Translations under genes and position numbers: made by a program
Shown: positions 26,526 to 34,159 of the stretch, piece by piece
Layout of the letters: the number at the start of each line of letters is the position of its first letter
Position numbering within the stretch: the first letter of the stretch is position 1
Assembly: GCA_041751935.1 (NCBI GenBank)
Contig: JBGSIA010000036.1
Coordinates: forward strand, 1 to 64,000
Reading direction: 5' to 3'
Source: JBBSJZ01 sp041751935
GTDB lineage: Bacteria; Planctomycetota; Planctomycetia; Pirellulales; Pirellulaceae
Length of the DNA: 64,000 nucleotides
Notes under the pieces: generated by a model
Told to the model about the DNA's origin: nothing
What the model saw: the letters and a program-made list of their open reading frames with translations, nothing else
Databases searched by the model: none

Positions 26526-27896
26526 ATGAATCGTTTCGTCCGCCGGGCTCTTCACTGGACGCTAGTCGTCTGTCTCGTAGTCTTGCTGGGCGTTAGCCCC
26601 GCGTCGGCCGGTTGGCTGAAAAAACACTTCGGCTGCCAAACACATGTCAGTTGTTGTCCATCACCAGCACCGGTTTGTTGCGTCGCGGCTCCGGTTTGCC
26701 CGCCGCCGGTTTGCTGTCCCTCGCCCGAGCCGGTTTGGCATTCTGAGCCAGCAATGGCTTCCTATTCAGTCGGTGACGCATGCTGCGGCGATTCGATGCC
26801 CTTGATGGGCGGTGAAGTCATGATGGACTCGCTGCCCATGAGTGGTGAAATCATCGGTGGCGAAATCATGAGCGATTCGGTCCCCATGTACCACGATGGA
26901 GCCATTGTCGACGAAGGCATTCCCATGGACAGCGGCATTCCCATGGACAGCAGCATTCCCATGGACAGTGGAATGCCAATCGATAGCGGAACGCCGATTG
27001 ACAGTGCAACTCCTATTGAACAGCCTTTCCAATCCTCACCAAGTGACTCGAAACCTGCTTCAGAGCCTGCGACGGATTCGTCCAAGAGCAACAAAGCACC
27101 CACTCCCGAGCCAATGCCTGAACCCACACCAGCAGACGACCTGTTTGGTGGCGGCAGTTCAACACCAGCGGCGTCGGAGCCAGCACCAGCAGCATCGGAG
27201 CCAGTACCAGCAGCGAACGATGTGTTTGGTGGCGATGCCCAAGCGACTCCTGCTCCAGCGAACGAAGTGTTTGGTGGCGATGCTCCAGCAACTCCTGCAC
27301 CTGCAGAATCTGCTCCAGCAGATGATTTGTTCGGTGGTGATGCTCCCGCGACCCCAGACCCTGCGCCAGCGGGTGCTGATCCATTTGGCATGCCCCCAGC
27401 CGGCGATGCCGCACCTGCGGGCGACGATTTGTTTAATACTCCACCAGCAGGCGATGCGCCTGCGAATCCTGGCACCGATTCCGACTTGAAGGATTTGTTC
27501 GGTGGCGATGCACCAGCAGAACCCGCACCGGCTGCGAATTCGACAATCGACGACCTGTTCGGCAAAAACGTTCCCGCTGAAGCGATCGAGCACAACGTAA
27601 CCGATGGCGTCTTACCGGCTCCCGTTGACGGTTTCGATATTGTGGTTTCGTCACCCATCATTTCCGCTGATCCGCTGGCGAATACTCGCGTGCGAACTTG
27701 GATCGACAATACGGGAACGTACGAAACTCAAGGCCGACTTGTGTTGGTGGGTGACGGCTTTGCAAGATTGCTCAAGAGCAACGGCAAGACTTGCACGGTG
27801 CCGTTTGATCGGATGTGCGGCGCTGACTTGGCATACGTTAAGTCCGTACGAGCCGAGATTGAAAAGTCTCGTTTGGCGATGCTTTCATCTCGCTAA
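26526..27896 (+). CDS. Secreted SHD1-domain protein with Cys-Pro and Asp/Ala/Pro repeats
   Basis: A 456-aa exported protein; ATG 26526 has GGAGGAG 11 nt upstream. After a signal peptide (RRALHWTLVVCLVVLLGV) comes a Cys/Pro-rich stretch (CCPSPAPVCCVAAPVCPPPV), then a 6-residue repeat of the type IPMDSG, then about 200 residues of low complexity with recurring DDLFGGDAPATPAPA-type units. The C-terminal 60 residues (RTWIDNTGTYETQGRLVLVG, FDRMCGADLAYV) match the SLA1 homology domain 1 fold that is common in planctomycete secreted proteins. The domain may bind protein or peptide ligands. Repeats make it prone to length change. Function unknown. Confidence 0.85.
   Translation: MNRFVRRALHWTLVVCLVVLLGVSPASAGWLKKHFGCQTHVSCCPSPAPVCCVAAPVCPPPVCCPSPEPVWHSEPAMASYSVGDACCGDSMPLMGGEVMMDSLPMSGEIIGGEIMSDSVPMYHDGAIVDEGIPMDSGIPMDSSIPMDSGMPIDSGTPIDSATPIEQPFQSSPSDSKPASEPATDSSKSNKAPTPEPMPEPTPADDLFGGGSSTPAASEPAPAASEPVPAANDVFGGDAQATPAPANEVFGGDAPATPAPAESAPADDLFGGDAPATPDPAPAGADPFGMPPAGDAAPAGDDLFNTPPAGDAPANPGTDSDLKDLFGGDAPAEPAPAANSTIDDLFGKNVPAEAIEHNVTDGVLPAPVDGFDIVVSSPIISADPLANTRVRTWIDNTGTYETQGRLVLVGDGFARLLKSNGKTCTVPFDRMCGADLAYVKSVRAEIEKSRLAMLSSR
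26916..27005 (+). repeat. Five 18-bp tandem repeats inside the SHD1 gene
   Basis: Units start at 26916, 26934, 26952, 26970 and 26988; the first two read GGCATTCCCATGGACAGC and later ones diverge. Each encodes GIPMDS-like hexapeptides. In-frame copy number change would lengthen the protein without breaking it. Confidence 0.8.
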
Positions 27897-27943
27897 GTTA
27901 GCTTAGAGATATTCGCTTGCGACTTGACAATTACTAAAGAACG

Positions 27944-27982
27944 AAACGAGTCGGTCGTGTTAACATGACCGGCTCGTTTTTT
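27944..27982. terminator. Rho-independent terminator after the SHD1 gene
   Basis: AACGAGTCGGTC pairs with GACCGGCTCGTT (one G-T pair) around GTGTTAACAT, followed by TTTTTTC. It lies about 48 nt after the stop at 27896. Confidence 0.85.
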
Positions 27983-28000
27983 CATTAATGTAAGTCTCGC

Positions 28001-28522
28001 ATGTCCAACTCGGTTATCCGCTTGATGCACTACGATCCGCGTTGGCGGCAAGAGTTCCAGCAAACTCGCAGTAGCATCTTGTTTTCTTGCTCTGGATGGG
28101 TGACCGCAGTTGAGCATATCGGCAGCACCGCGATTCCAGGACTGATCGCCCGGCCGATAATCGATTGCATCGCCTGCGTCGCCGATGATTCCGGTTTCCC
28201 ACCAGCTGTGCTCTCGATTGAGGGTCTGAACTATCGTCGCGTCGAACCGCCGGCATGGGCTGGTAGTGGCATCGTGATGGAAAAGCCTCGTTATGCCGCG
28301 ACGCACTGTGTGGTGCTGACACAGGCCGAATCCAGCCTCTGGCAAACGGCGATTTCCATTCGCGAAAATTTGATCGCCAATCCAGAGCTTGCGATTCGGT
28401 TCGAGCATGCGAAAGTGGATCGTTGGCGCAGCGGCGAAGGAGACCCTGAGCGATACTCGCGCGACAAGGCCATTTTCTTTTCCCATTTGATTGACCAACT
28501 TCCAAGTGATCGACCCGATTGA
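28001..28522 (+). CDS. GrpB/UPF0157 family protein (nucleotidyltransferase-like fold)
   Basis: A 173-aa cytoplasmic protein. The signature HIGSTAIPGLIARPIIDCIACV (His near 32) is the conserved core of the GrpB/UPF0157 family, related to the nucleotidyltransferase fold, and YDPRWRQEFQQTR at the N-terminus also fits. The C-terminal part ends with the usual RDKAIFFSHLI. Members are often fused to or found beside dephospho-CoA kinase or acetyltransferases, but the biochemical role is not established. It stands after the SHD1 terminator and 102 nt before the pseudokinase gene, same direction. Confidence 0.88.
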   Translation: MSNSVIRLMHYDPRWRQEFQQTRSSILFSCSGWVTAVEHIGSTAIPGLIARPIIDCIACVADDSGFPPAVLSIEGLNYRRVEPPAWAGSGIVMEKPRYAATHCVVLTQAESSLWQTAISIRENLIANPELAIRFEHAKVDRWRSGEGDPERYSRDKAIFFSHLIDQLPSDRPD

Positions 28523-28624
28523 TGTGATCGACCTGGTCGATAATGTGCGATAACTTGGCGATCTGACGCTATACTGACGGCGCATTACCGAAATCGAATC
28601 TCTTTACCTTCAGTCTCGTTAGCT

Positions 28625-30259
28625 ATGGCTCGCAGCCGCCTTGGTCCCCTCGCCGTTGAATCCAAATTGGGGGATTTTCCATCCCAAAGTAGTGTTTGGC
28701 GAGCGGTTCATGTCGAGTTAAAGCGTGCAGTCGCGGTAAAGTTGTTTTCTCTGCCCTTTGGTGGAACGCCGGAGGCCCGGGCCGCTTTCACAGAGGAATG
28801 GGAGAAACTCAAGAAGCTCTCGCACCCGGCGATAGCGCGTTGTTTCGGTGGCGGGTTCGAGCAGTCCGATGCTTACTTGGCCTACGAGTTGATCGAAGGC
28901 GAGACGCTGGCTTGCCAACTGGAACAGCGTGGGCGCTTGCCCTGGGAAACAGTTTTGGATTTAGCCGAGCCACTCGCTGATGCTTTGGTGTACTTGCACG
29001 AATGCGGCATTATCTACGGGCGATTTCAAAGCGACAAAATTGTGATCGCTGGCCTAGCACCAGTGCTGATCGATGTACGAACCGAAAGACTGGACACGCC
29101 CTTTCGCACTAGCCGTCCACCCACGGCTGCCGAATTGTCGTTGCAGCCACCGGAAGTCGTTGCCGATCCGAATCGAATTTCTCGCTCGGCCGATCTGTAT
29201 TCGTTCGGAGCCATACTCTACCTAGCACTAACCGGACGCCCGCCCATCACCGGAGATTCGGTCGAAGATGTCTTACAGCGAAGTAAAAGCGAAATGCCAG
29301 CTCCGGCTGCGTCGATCGCCATGGACGTTCCGGTTTGGTTCGACAAGTTGATCTCGCAACTGTTGCACAAGAATCCGACATCACGTCCGCCTACAGCTGC
29401 GGCGGTTCGGTTGGCTCTCACGGAAGTTCGTAAGCGATCGATGTCCAAGAGTGGAGTCGCCGAACATGTGTCGGCCGGCTTCAGTCCGTTGAACATGACG
29501 GATCAAAAACAGCGTGATGAAGCTCGCGCGCTGTTGGGACGGCAACTGATCGATGTCGATGGTACAAAGGATCTCGAAGCTAGCGTTTGGTACGACAAAG
29601 CGGCGTTTTTGTTAGCACTGTTGCTGTTCATCGCCGGTGGCGTTGCCTACGTGACATGGCCATTGAGCGAAGATCAAATGCGAGTTCGGGCCGCGGCGTT
29701 GTTAGCGCAAGAAACACGCTCGTCGCTGAGTCAAGCCAGAATCAGTTACCTGGAGCCAATGATTGCCAAGTATCCCCATGGCGAACACACACAATGGGCA
29801 CAAGAGCAACTGGATCGCGTCGAAATGATCGAAGCGGAGCACGCATTGGGCGTGAAGGTGATGCGCAACTTACCGCTAAAAAACGAAGCCGAACGACTGT
29901 ATGCCGAAGCCCAGCGTTATGAACGGTTTGGTGATGTCGCAACGGCGCTTGATCAATATCGAAGCATGGTGACACTGCTTGGTGATCAAGAGAACTATCG
30001 ACCGTTTGTTAACCTGGCGCGACGCCAGATTGCACGCATCGAAAACGAAGGCGTTGATTCCGACGAAGCAACGCGAATCGTGCAAACAAAACTGCAAGAA
30101 GCTGAACGCGAGTTTGCTGACGGTAATGTGGTCGCCGCGAGACAAATTTGGTATAGCGTTGTGGAACTCTATGGCAACAATGCTAACGTCGCACCACTTG
30201 TCGCACGGGCACAGGAGCGGATAGCAGACAGCAAGACTTCCAATTCCAACAATCAATAA
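28625..30259 (+). CDS. Ser/Thr pseudokinase with membrane segment and TPR-like helical tail
   Basis: A 544-aa protein with the shape of a Hanks-type kinase but missing catalytic residues. The Lys of VAVK (39) is present, yet the glycine loop is replaced (LGDFPSQSSVW), the HRD loop reads YGRFQSDK (130-137) without His or catalytic Asp, and the DFG position reads LIDVRTE (148-154). The later helix SADLYSFGAILYLALTGRPP is intact, so the fold is kept. A single membrane segment (about 326-346, AAFLLALLLFIAGGVAYVTW) is followed by helical, TPR-like repeats (AQRYERFGDVATALDQY). It probably works as a scaffold or allosteric partner rather than an enzyme. The next gene begins 3 nt later. Confidence 0.88.
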   Translation: MARSRLGPLAVESKLGDFPSQSSVWRAVHVELKRAVAVKLFSLPFGGTPEARAAFTEEWEKLKKLSHPAIARCFGGGFEQSDAYLAYELIEGETLACQLEQRGRLPWETVLDLAEPLADALVYLHECGIIYGRFQSDKIVIAGLAPVLIDVRTERLDTPFRTSRPPTAAELSLQPPEVVADPNRISRSADLYSFGAILYLALTGRPPITGDSVEDVLQRSKSEMPAPAASIAMDVPVWFDKLISQLLHKNPTSRPPTAAAVRLALTEVRKRSMSKSGVAEHVSAGFSPLNMTDQKQRDEARALLGRQLIDVDGTKDLEASVWYDKAAFLLALLLFIAGGVAYVTWPLSEDQMRVRAAALLAQETRSSLSQARISYLEPMIAKYPHGEHTQWAQEQLDRVEMIEAEHALGVKVMRNLPLKNEAERLYAEAQRYERFGDVATALDQYRSMVTLLGDQENYRPFVNLARRQIARIENEGVDSDEATRIVQTKLQEAEREFADGNVVAARQIWYSVVELYGNNANVAPLVARAQERIADSKTSNSNNQ

Positions 30260-30262
30260 ACG

Positions 30263-30556
30263 ATGGACGACGACACAGCGCACGAAACGCCAATCGAAGC
30301 GGTCGTCGTTTCTGGCGACGACAAACGCGAACACAATCGCTGGTTGCAAAGTCGCGGTGCGGTACTCGCAATGATGTTCCTGGTCACAGGAGTATTCGGA
30401 ATCCCTTTGTTATGGATAAACAAACAGTTCACGGCTGCCGAGAGAGTTTTCTGGAGCGTCGTGGTCACGATTTACACGCTATTGCTGTTAGTCATTGTTG
30501 CCTGCATCCTGTGGTGGATGTGGCAACGGACCATGAACGCGATTTACCCGTCGTGA
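30263..30556 (+). CDS. Small membrane protein, two TM segments
   Basis: A 97-aa protein whose ATG lies 3 nt after the pseudokinase stop, so it is almost certainly co-translated with it. Two hydrophobic segments (VLAMMFLVTGVFGIPLLW about 35-52 and VVVTIYTLLLLVIVACILWW about 65-87) with a short polar N-terminus. No family recognised. Its 3' end overlaps the convergent kinase gene by 13 nt. Likely a partner of the pseudokinase in the membrane; this is inference from gene order. Confidence 0.75.
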   Translation: MDDDTAHETPIEAVVVSGDDKREHNRWLQSRGAVLAMMFLVTGVFGIPLLWINKQFTAAERVFWSVVVTIYTLLLLVIVACILWWMWQRTMNAIYPS

Positions 30557-32856
30557 GCTAGCTCACCCAACAGGCTGTTCCAGGTTGCGAGTTGACTGGG
30601 AGTCAGAATCTCAAGAATACGTCTTACTGTCTCTTGAGTTGCCTCGAATCGTTGTTGATCGTGCCCGCGTTTCGGCAGACGATCTTCACCGAAAGGGTTT
30701 CTCGGTGGTCCGTCACCGCCGAAGGGCCCATCACCGAAGCGCTGCGGTGGTGGTCCTTCCGGTCGAAAATCGAATATCCGTGACGGATCGCGGTCCATCG
30801 GGCCAGTGCGATCTCTCGAGCCCGTTCGATCCATCGGCCCCGTTCGATGATCCATTGGGGGACGGTTCGCAGGTCCGCCACGGCCAGGTCGTGTCTGTTC
30901 AATGATGCGATTAATTTCCATTCGCTGTTGGCGAGTCAAATTCAATGCCGCGACCACTTCCGATGTCTTAAAAGTAAATGGCAAATTTCGCTGCCTCGCG
31001 ATTTGGCGTAGCCGATTCAATTGTGACGCCGAAAAATACTGGGAAACGAATGCTTCAAAATCACGCAGTAAAGTCGTCATCTCAGCATTCTCCATCCCCA
31101 GTTCGCCTGGGTTTTGGTTCGCTAACGAACGCCGTTTGTTCTGCAATTGCATTATCGCTAGGTCGATGCTTTCCGCTGTTGCATCATCGATTGCAAGTTC
31201 TTGTTGCACGGCTGGATCGGACAATTGCATCAGCGGCGAGATATTGTCCAGGATTCGCAATTCATCCACCATGGTTTCGACGCGCGCCGATGTCACCGCA
31301 AGTTCCGTGGTCAACGCCGGATCGTCCGAACGGACTTCGAGAAAATCTCGGTAAAATTCCAGAGATGTTTCTAGGAAACTGCGCCGAAGGTCCTGCAGAT
31401 CAGGTCGATAGGCTAATTCGCTTTCACTCAGACTGCTAAACGTATCCACTGCTGACCGAGCTTGTTGAAAGCTCAGTTCAGCCAGTCGTCGTTGTTCAGT
31501 TTCTCGTACAAGCGCAGCACGCGTTGCTTGTTGCTGTTGCCAGACCATGAAGGTGCTCGCTGAAAGGGCCAACGTCGAAACCAATAGCAAGCCGCCAGCA
31601 ACTGCCACCAGACCGCTATTGCGACGCCGCCACTTCGCCATTCGCTCCCAAGTCGTCGGCGGTTTGGATTTGATTGGCTTGTCATCGAGCCAACTTTGGA
31701 GGTCGTCAGCAAGTTCTCCAGCGCTCGTGAATCGTTCGCTTGGCGACTTCGCAATCGCTTTCCGCACGATGGTATCCAGCTCAGTGGGCAACAACGGATC
31801 GATCGACTTAGGAGAAATCGGTTCGCATTCGGCGACTTGATTGAGTAACTCGCGATAACCTTCACCACGAATCGCTGGCTGGAGAGTAAGCAATTCGTAA
31901 AGAGTGACGCCGAGTGAATAGATGTCGGTGCGATGATCCAACAGTGATCGATTACCTGAAGCTTGTTCGGGACTCATGTAGCGGAGCGTCCCCATGGGAT
32001 CTCCGGTCCGCGTGAGTTCCGAATCACTTTGCACCTGGGCCAGCCCAAAGTCGGCAACCCAAATTTTACCGGCAGCGTCAAGCAACAAATTTGCTGGTTT
32101 GATATCGCGATGCACCACACCATATTGGTGCGCGTGTTCGATCGCCGTCGCCGCTTGCGTAATCATTCGAACGACGGACCGGTAGTGACGCAAGCGATCG
32201 GCTTGGCTGGGCTTTGACACGTAAGTCGCTGAAGCCTGTGGGAGTGTCGATGAGTGAGGATCTTCATCGTGATCACGATGGTCGAACATCGATTCCTGGC
32301 GGAGATTCGCGATCATTTCCGCTAAGGTGTGCCCATCGATCAACTGCATCGCATAGTAGTGCACGCCACGATCGCTGCCGACGGCGTACACGGGAACGAT
32401 GTTGGTGTGATGCAGCGCCGCGGCGGCATGCGCTTCGTTGCGAAAGCGTTGCAGTCGCACTTCATCCAGTCCGCTGGCAAACGGCAAGACTTTCAGCGCG
32501 ACGCGGCGTCCGAGCGATAGTTGAATCGCTTCGTAAACGACGCCCATCCCACCTCGACCCAGTTCGCCGACGATTTTGAAGTCGCCGATTGGTTTGGTCG
32601 TGAACTCGGCATCGGAAGATTCCGCATAAAACGAAGGTTTCGGCATCTGAGCTCGATGGACCAGAGCCAAACCTTCGAGCGACGGTCGCAGGTCATCCGC
32701 AATGGACGGATATTGTCTGAGAAACTCTTCCTGTGGCGGGGCCGCGCCTGCATCGAGCAACGACATGTATTTCTTCACTGCGTCTACCACAAGATCATCG
32801 TCGTGGTCGCCCGTGCCGGATGGCTGCAAGTCTTCGGTCATGTCATCGCTCTGCAT
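30544..32856 (-). CDS. Membrane-anchored Ser/Thr protein kinase
   Basis: A 770-aa Hanks-type kinase. ATG 32856 overlaps the stop of the upstream sigma gene (TGATG), so the pair is translationally coupled. The N-terminal 75 residues (VVDAVKKYMSLLDAG..EEFLRQYP) are a helical module often seen before planctomycete kinases. The kinase domain spans about 90-375: GRGGMGVVYEA, VALKVLPF (Lys about 122), HRDIKPANLLLD (249-260), DFGLAQ (269-274), MSPEQASG. A TM segment (about 395-415, LVAVAGGLLLVSTLALSAS) leads to a coiled coil and a Pro/Arg/Asp-rich low-complexity region (repeats like GPMDRTG) and a final helix. All catalytic residues are present. Probably signals to or through the coupled ECF sigma factor. 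Confidence 0.93.
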   Translation of the reverse strand: MQSDDMTEDLQPSGTGDHDDDLVVDAVKKYMSLLDAGAAPPQEEFLRQYPSIADDLRPSLEGLALVHRAQMPKPSFYAESSDAEFTTKPIGDFKIVGELGRGGMGVVYEAIQLSLGRRVALKVLPFASGLDEVRLQRFRNEAHAAAALHHTNIVPVYAVGSDRGVHYYAMQLIDGHTLAEMIANLRQESMFDHRDHDEDPHSSTLPQASATYVSKPSQADRLRHYRSVVRMITQAATAIEHAHQYGVVHRDIKPANLLLDAAGKIWVADFGLAQVQSDSELTRTGDPMGTLRYMSPEQASGNRSLLDHRTDIYSLGVTLYELLTLQPAIRGEGYRELLNQVAECEPISPKSIDPLLPTELDTIVRKAIAKSPSERFTSAGELADDLQSWLDDKPIKSKPPTTWERMAKWRRRNSGLVAVAGGLLLVSTLALSASTFMVWQQQQATRAALVRETEQRRLAELSFQQARSAVDTFSSLSESELAYRPDLQDLRRSFLETSLEFYRDFLEVRSDDPALTTELAVTSARVETMVDELRILDNISPLMQLSDPAVQQELAIDDATAESIDLAIMQLQNKRRSLANQNPGELGMENAEMTTLLRDFEAFVSQYFSASQLNRLRQIARQRNLPFTFKTSEVVAALNLTRQQRMEINRIIEQTRPGRGGPANRPPMDHRTGPMDRTGSRDRTGPMDRDPSRIFDFRPEGPPPQRFGDGPFGGDGPPRNPFGEDRLPKRGHDQQRFEATQETVRRILEILTPSQLATWNSLLGELAHDG

Positions 32857-33491
32857 CACGCATCCCCTATCGACTTTTTCAGTTTGGCTAGCCCTCGCAC
32901 CCACAACTTCTCGACACTATCGACGCTACGACTCATCATTCGTGCAACGTCAGCAAACGGTAATCCATCGACGTGCCTGAGCACGATCACTTGTCGATAG
33001 TCGTCCGGCAGCGATTCCAGTGCCTCAGCAAGTCGCAAAAATGCTTCGTTGCGAGCAAAGTGCTCGCTGGGTGAAGTGGCATCACCCGCGATACCGTGAT
33101 GCAAGAACCCCGATGCACTCGTCAAACCTTGGTCAAGCGATTGTTCCAAACGAAGATCACGCTTTTGCGTTCCCAGATACTTTCGTACTTGCATTGCCAA
33201 GATGTTGGACAAGATACCGCGCAACCATGCGGCAAATTCCTCGGCAGTCGTACCGCGAAAGTCCTCAATCGTTCCCTGGGCTGCGAGGCAAACTTCTTGA
33301 GCGATATCCGAAGGCTCCGCTTTGCCTCGCATGTGATGATGCAACTGCGTCCGAGCGAGAAACACCAAGTACTTGCGATAACTTGACAACAACTCGCCCA
33401 AAGCGTCTTTGTCTCCCTGTCGCGCGGCCGCGAGCAGCCTATCCATGGGCGAATTGATGCTAGGGGAATCTTCCAAAGCAATAACCTTCAA
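32856..33491 (-). CDS. ECF-type RNA polymerase sigma factor coupled to a Ser/Thr kinase
   Basis: A 211-aa sigma-70 family protein with regions 2 (LLSSYRKYLVFLARTQL, PSDIAQEVCLAA, FAAWLRGILSNILA) and 4 (LPDDYRQVIVLRHVDGLPF, then DVARMMSRSVDSVEKLW). The stop overlaps the start of the kinase gene (TGATG). In planctomycetes ECF factors next to Hanks-type kinases are thought to be controlled by phosphorylation instead of a classical anti-sigma factor, and none is seen here. MDRLLAAARQGD (33446) is an alternative start closer to family length. Its promoter must lie in the 345-bp gap to its right. Confidence 0.92.
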   Translation of the reverse strand: MKVIALEDSPSINSPMDRLLAAARQGDKDALGELLSSYRKYLVFLARTQLHHHMRGKAEPSDIAQEVCLAAQGTIEDFRGTTAEEFAAWLRGILSNILAMQVRKYLGTQKRDLRLEQSLDQGLTSASGFLHHGIAGDATSPSEHFARNEAFLRLAEALESLPDDYRQVIVLRHVDGLPFADVARMMSRSVDSVEKLWVRGLAKLKKSIGDA

Positions 33492-33836
33492 ATCAATGGG
33501 TCGCCGGACCAGGCTGGGCGATGGAGATACAAAAACATTGGACAGCGCGAACGCTGAAGCTCATTGTACTGTTGCGAGAAAACAACCAAAGCGTCATTTT
33601 TTCTCGATGATTTATTGGCAACACGCGGATTTTCTGGCAACATTCGTTTCTGAACCAACGCGATAGGTTCAGCCAACCCTACCCGCTGGTAACGATCGTA
33701 GGGCTGATTTGATTTTCCTTGTGTGAAACCCGCCTGTGCGGTCGACTCTAGCATTTGCAGGGTGTTGTTTCCTCCAAATCGCAAGACTCTGAGTCTCTCC
33801 CCCCAATCAGTCCATCAAGCTCGGGATACGCAGGCC
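33492..33836. other. Divergent intergenic region between ECF sigma and small membrane protein genes
   Basis: 345 bp. It should contain promoters for both directions. I see no strong hairpin, repeat or credible gene; a plus-strand frame from 33723 continues into the next gene but its first 38 codons look non-coding. Confidence 0.4.
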
Positions 33837-34100
33837 ATGTGGCGTTCATTCTTTATGGCACTGGGCATTATGGCGGCGATCGTCGGTGCCGAGTCGCTGC
33901 TCATTGACAGTGCGAATCTGTATTCTTCCGCCGAGACCGAGCCTTCGTCGTTCATGAATCCGAATTCGGCCCCTGGGGGAACGACCCGCGTGTGGACACC
34001 CGGTGAAGCGTTTCCGTGGATGCTGTTGGCGATCGGTGCCATCGTGATCCTGTATGCGATCACCTTGCCGCGTCGCTGGGGTCACGCCGCACACGGCTGA
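33837..34100 (+). CDS. Small membrane protein, two TM segments
   Basis: An 87-aa protein from ATG 33837. Hydrophobic segments at about 3-22 (SFFMALGIMAAIVGAESLL) and 60-78 (AFPWMLLAIGAIVILYAITL) flank a polar, probably extracytoplasmic loop rich in Ser, Pro and Asn. No named family recognised. It precedes the prolyl oligopeptidase gene by 59 nt and may share its transcript. Confidence 0.7.
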   Translation: MWRSFFMALGIMAAIVGAESLLIDSANLYSSAETEPSSFMNPNSAPGGTTRVWTPGEAFPWMLLAIGAIVILYAITLPRRWGHAAHG

Positions 34101-34159
34101 GGTTTGGCGTTAAGATATCGGGTTCGATGTGCCGCCATTTTCGTAGCCTGAGAACCATC

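Noticed and set aside
26762..27709. 315-aa minus-strand open frame opposite the SHD1 gene
   Set aside because: A shadow of the low-complexity repeats; its product is the same kind of repeat and lacks a start context.
34016..34159. Upstream extension of the prolyl oligopeptidase
   Set aside because: It overlaps the small membrane protein gene and precedes the signal peptide, so it is not likely translated.
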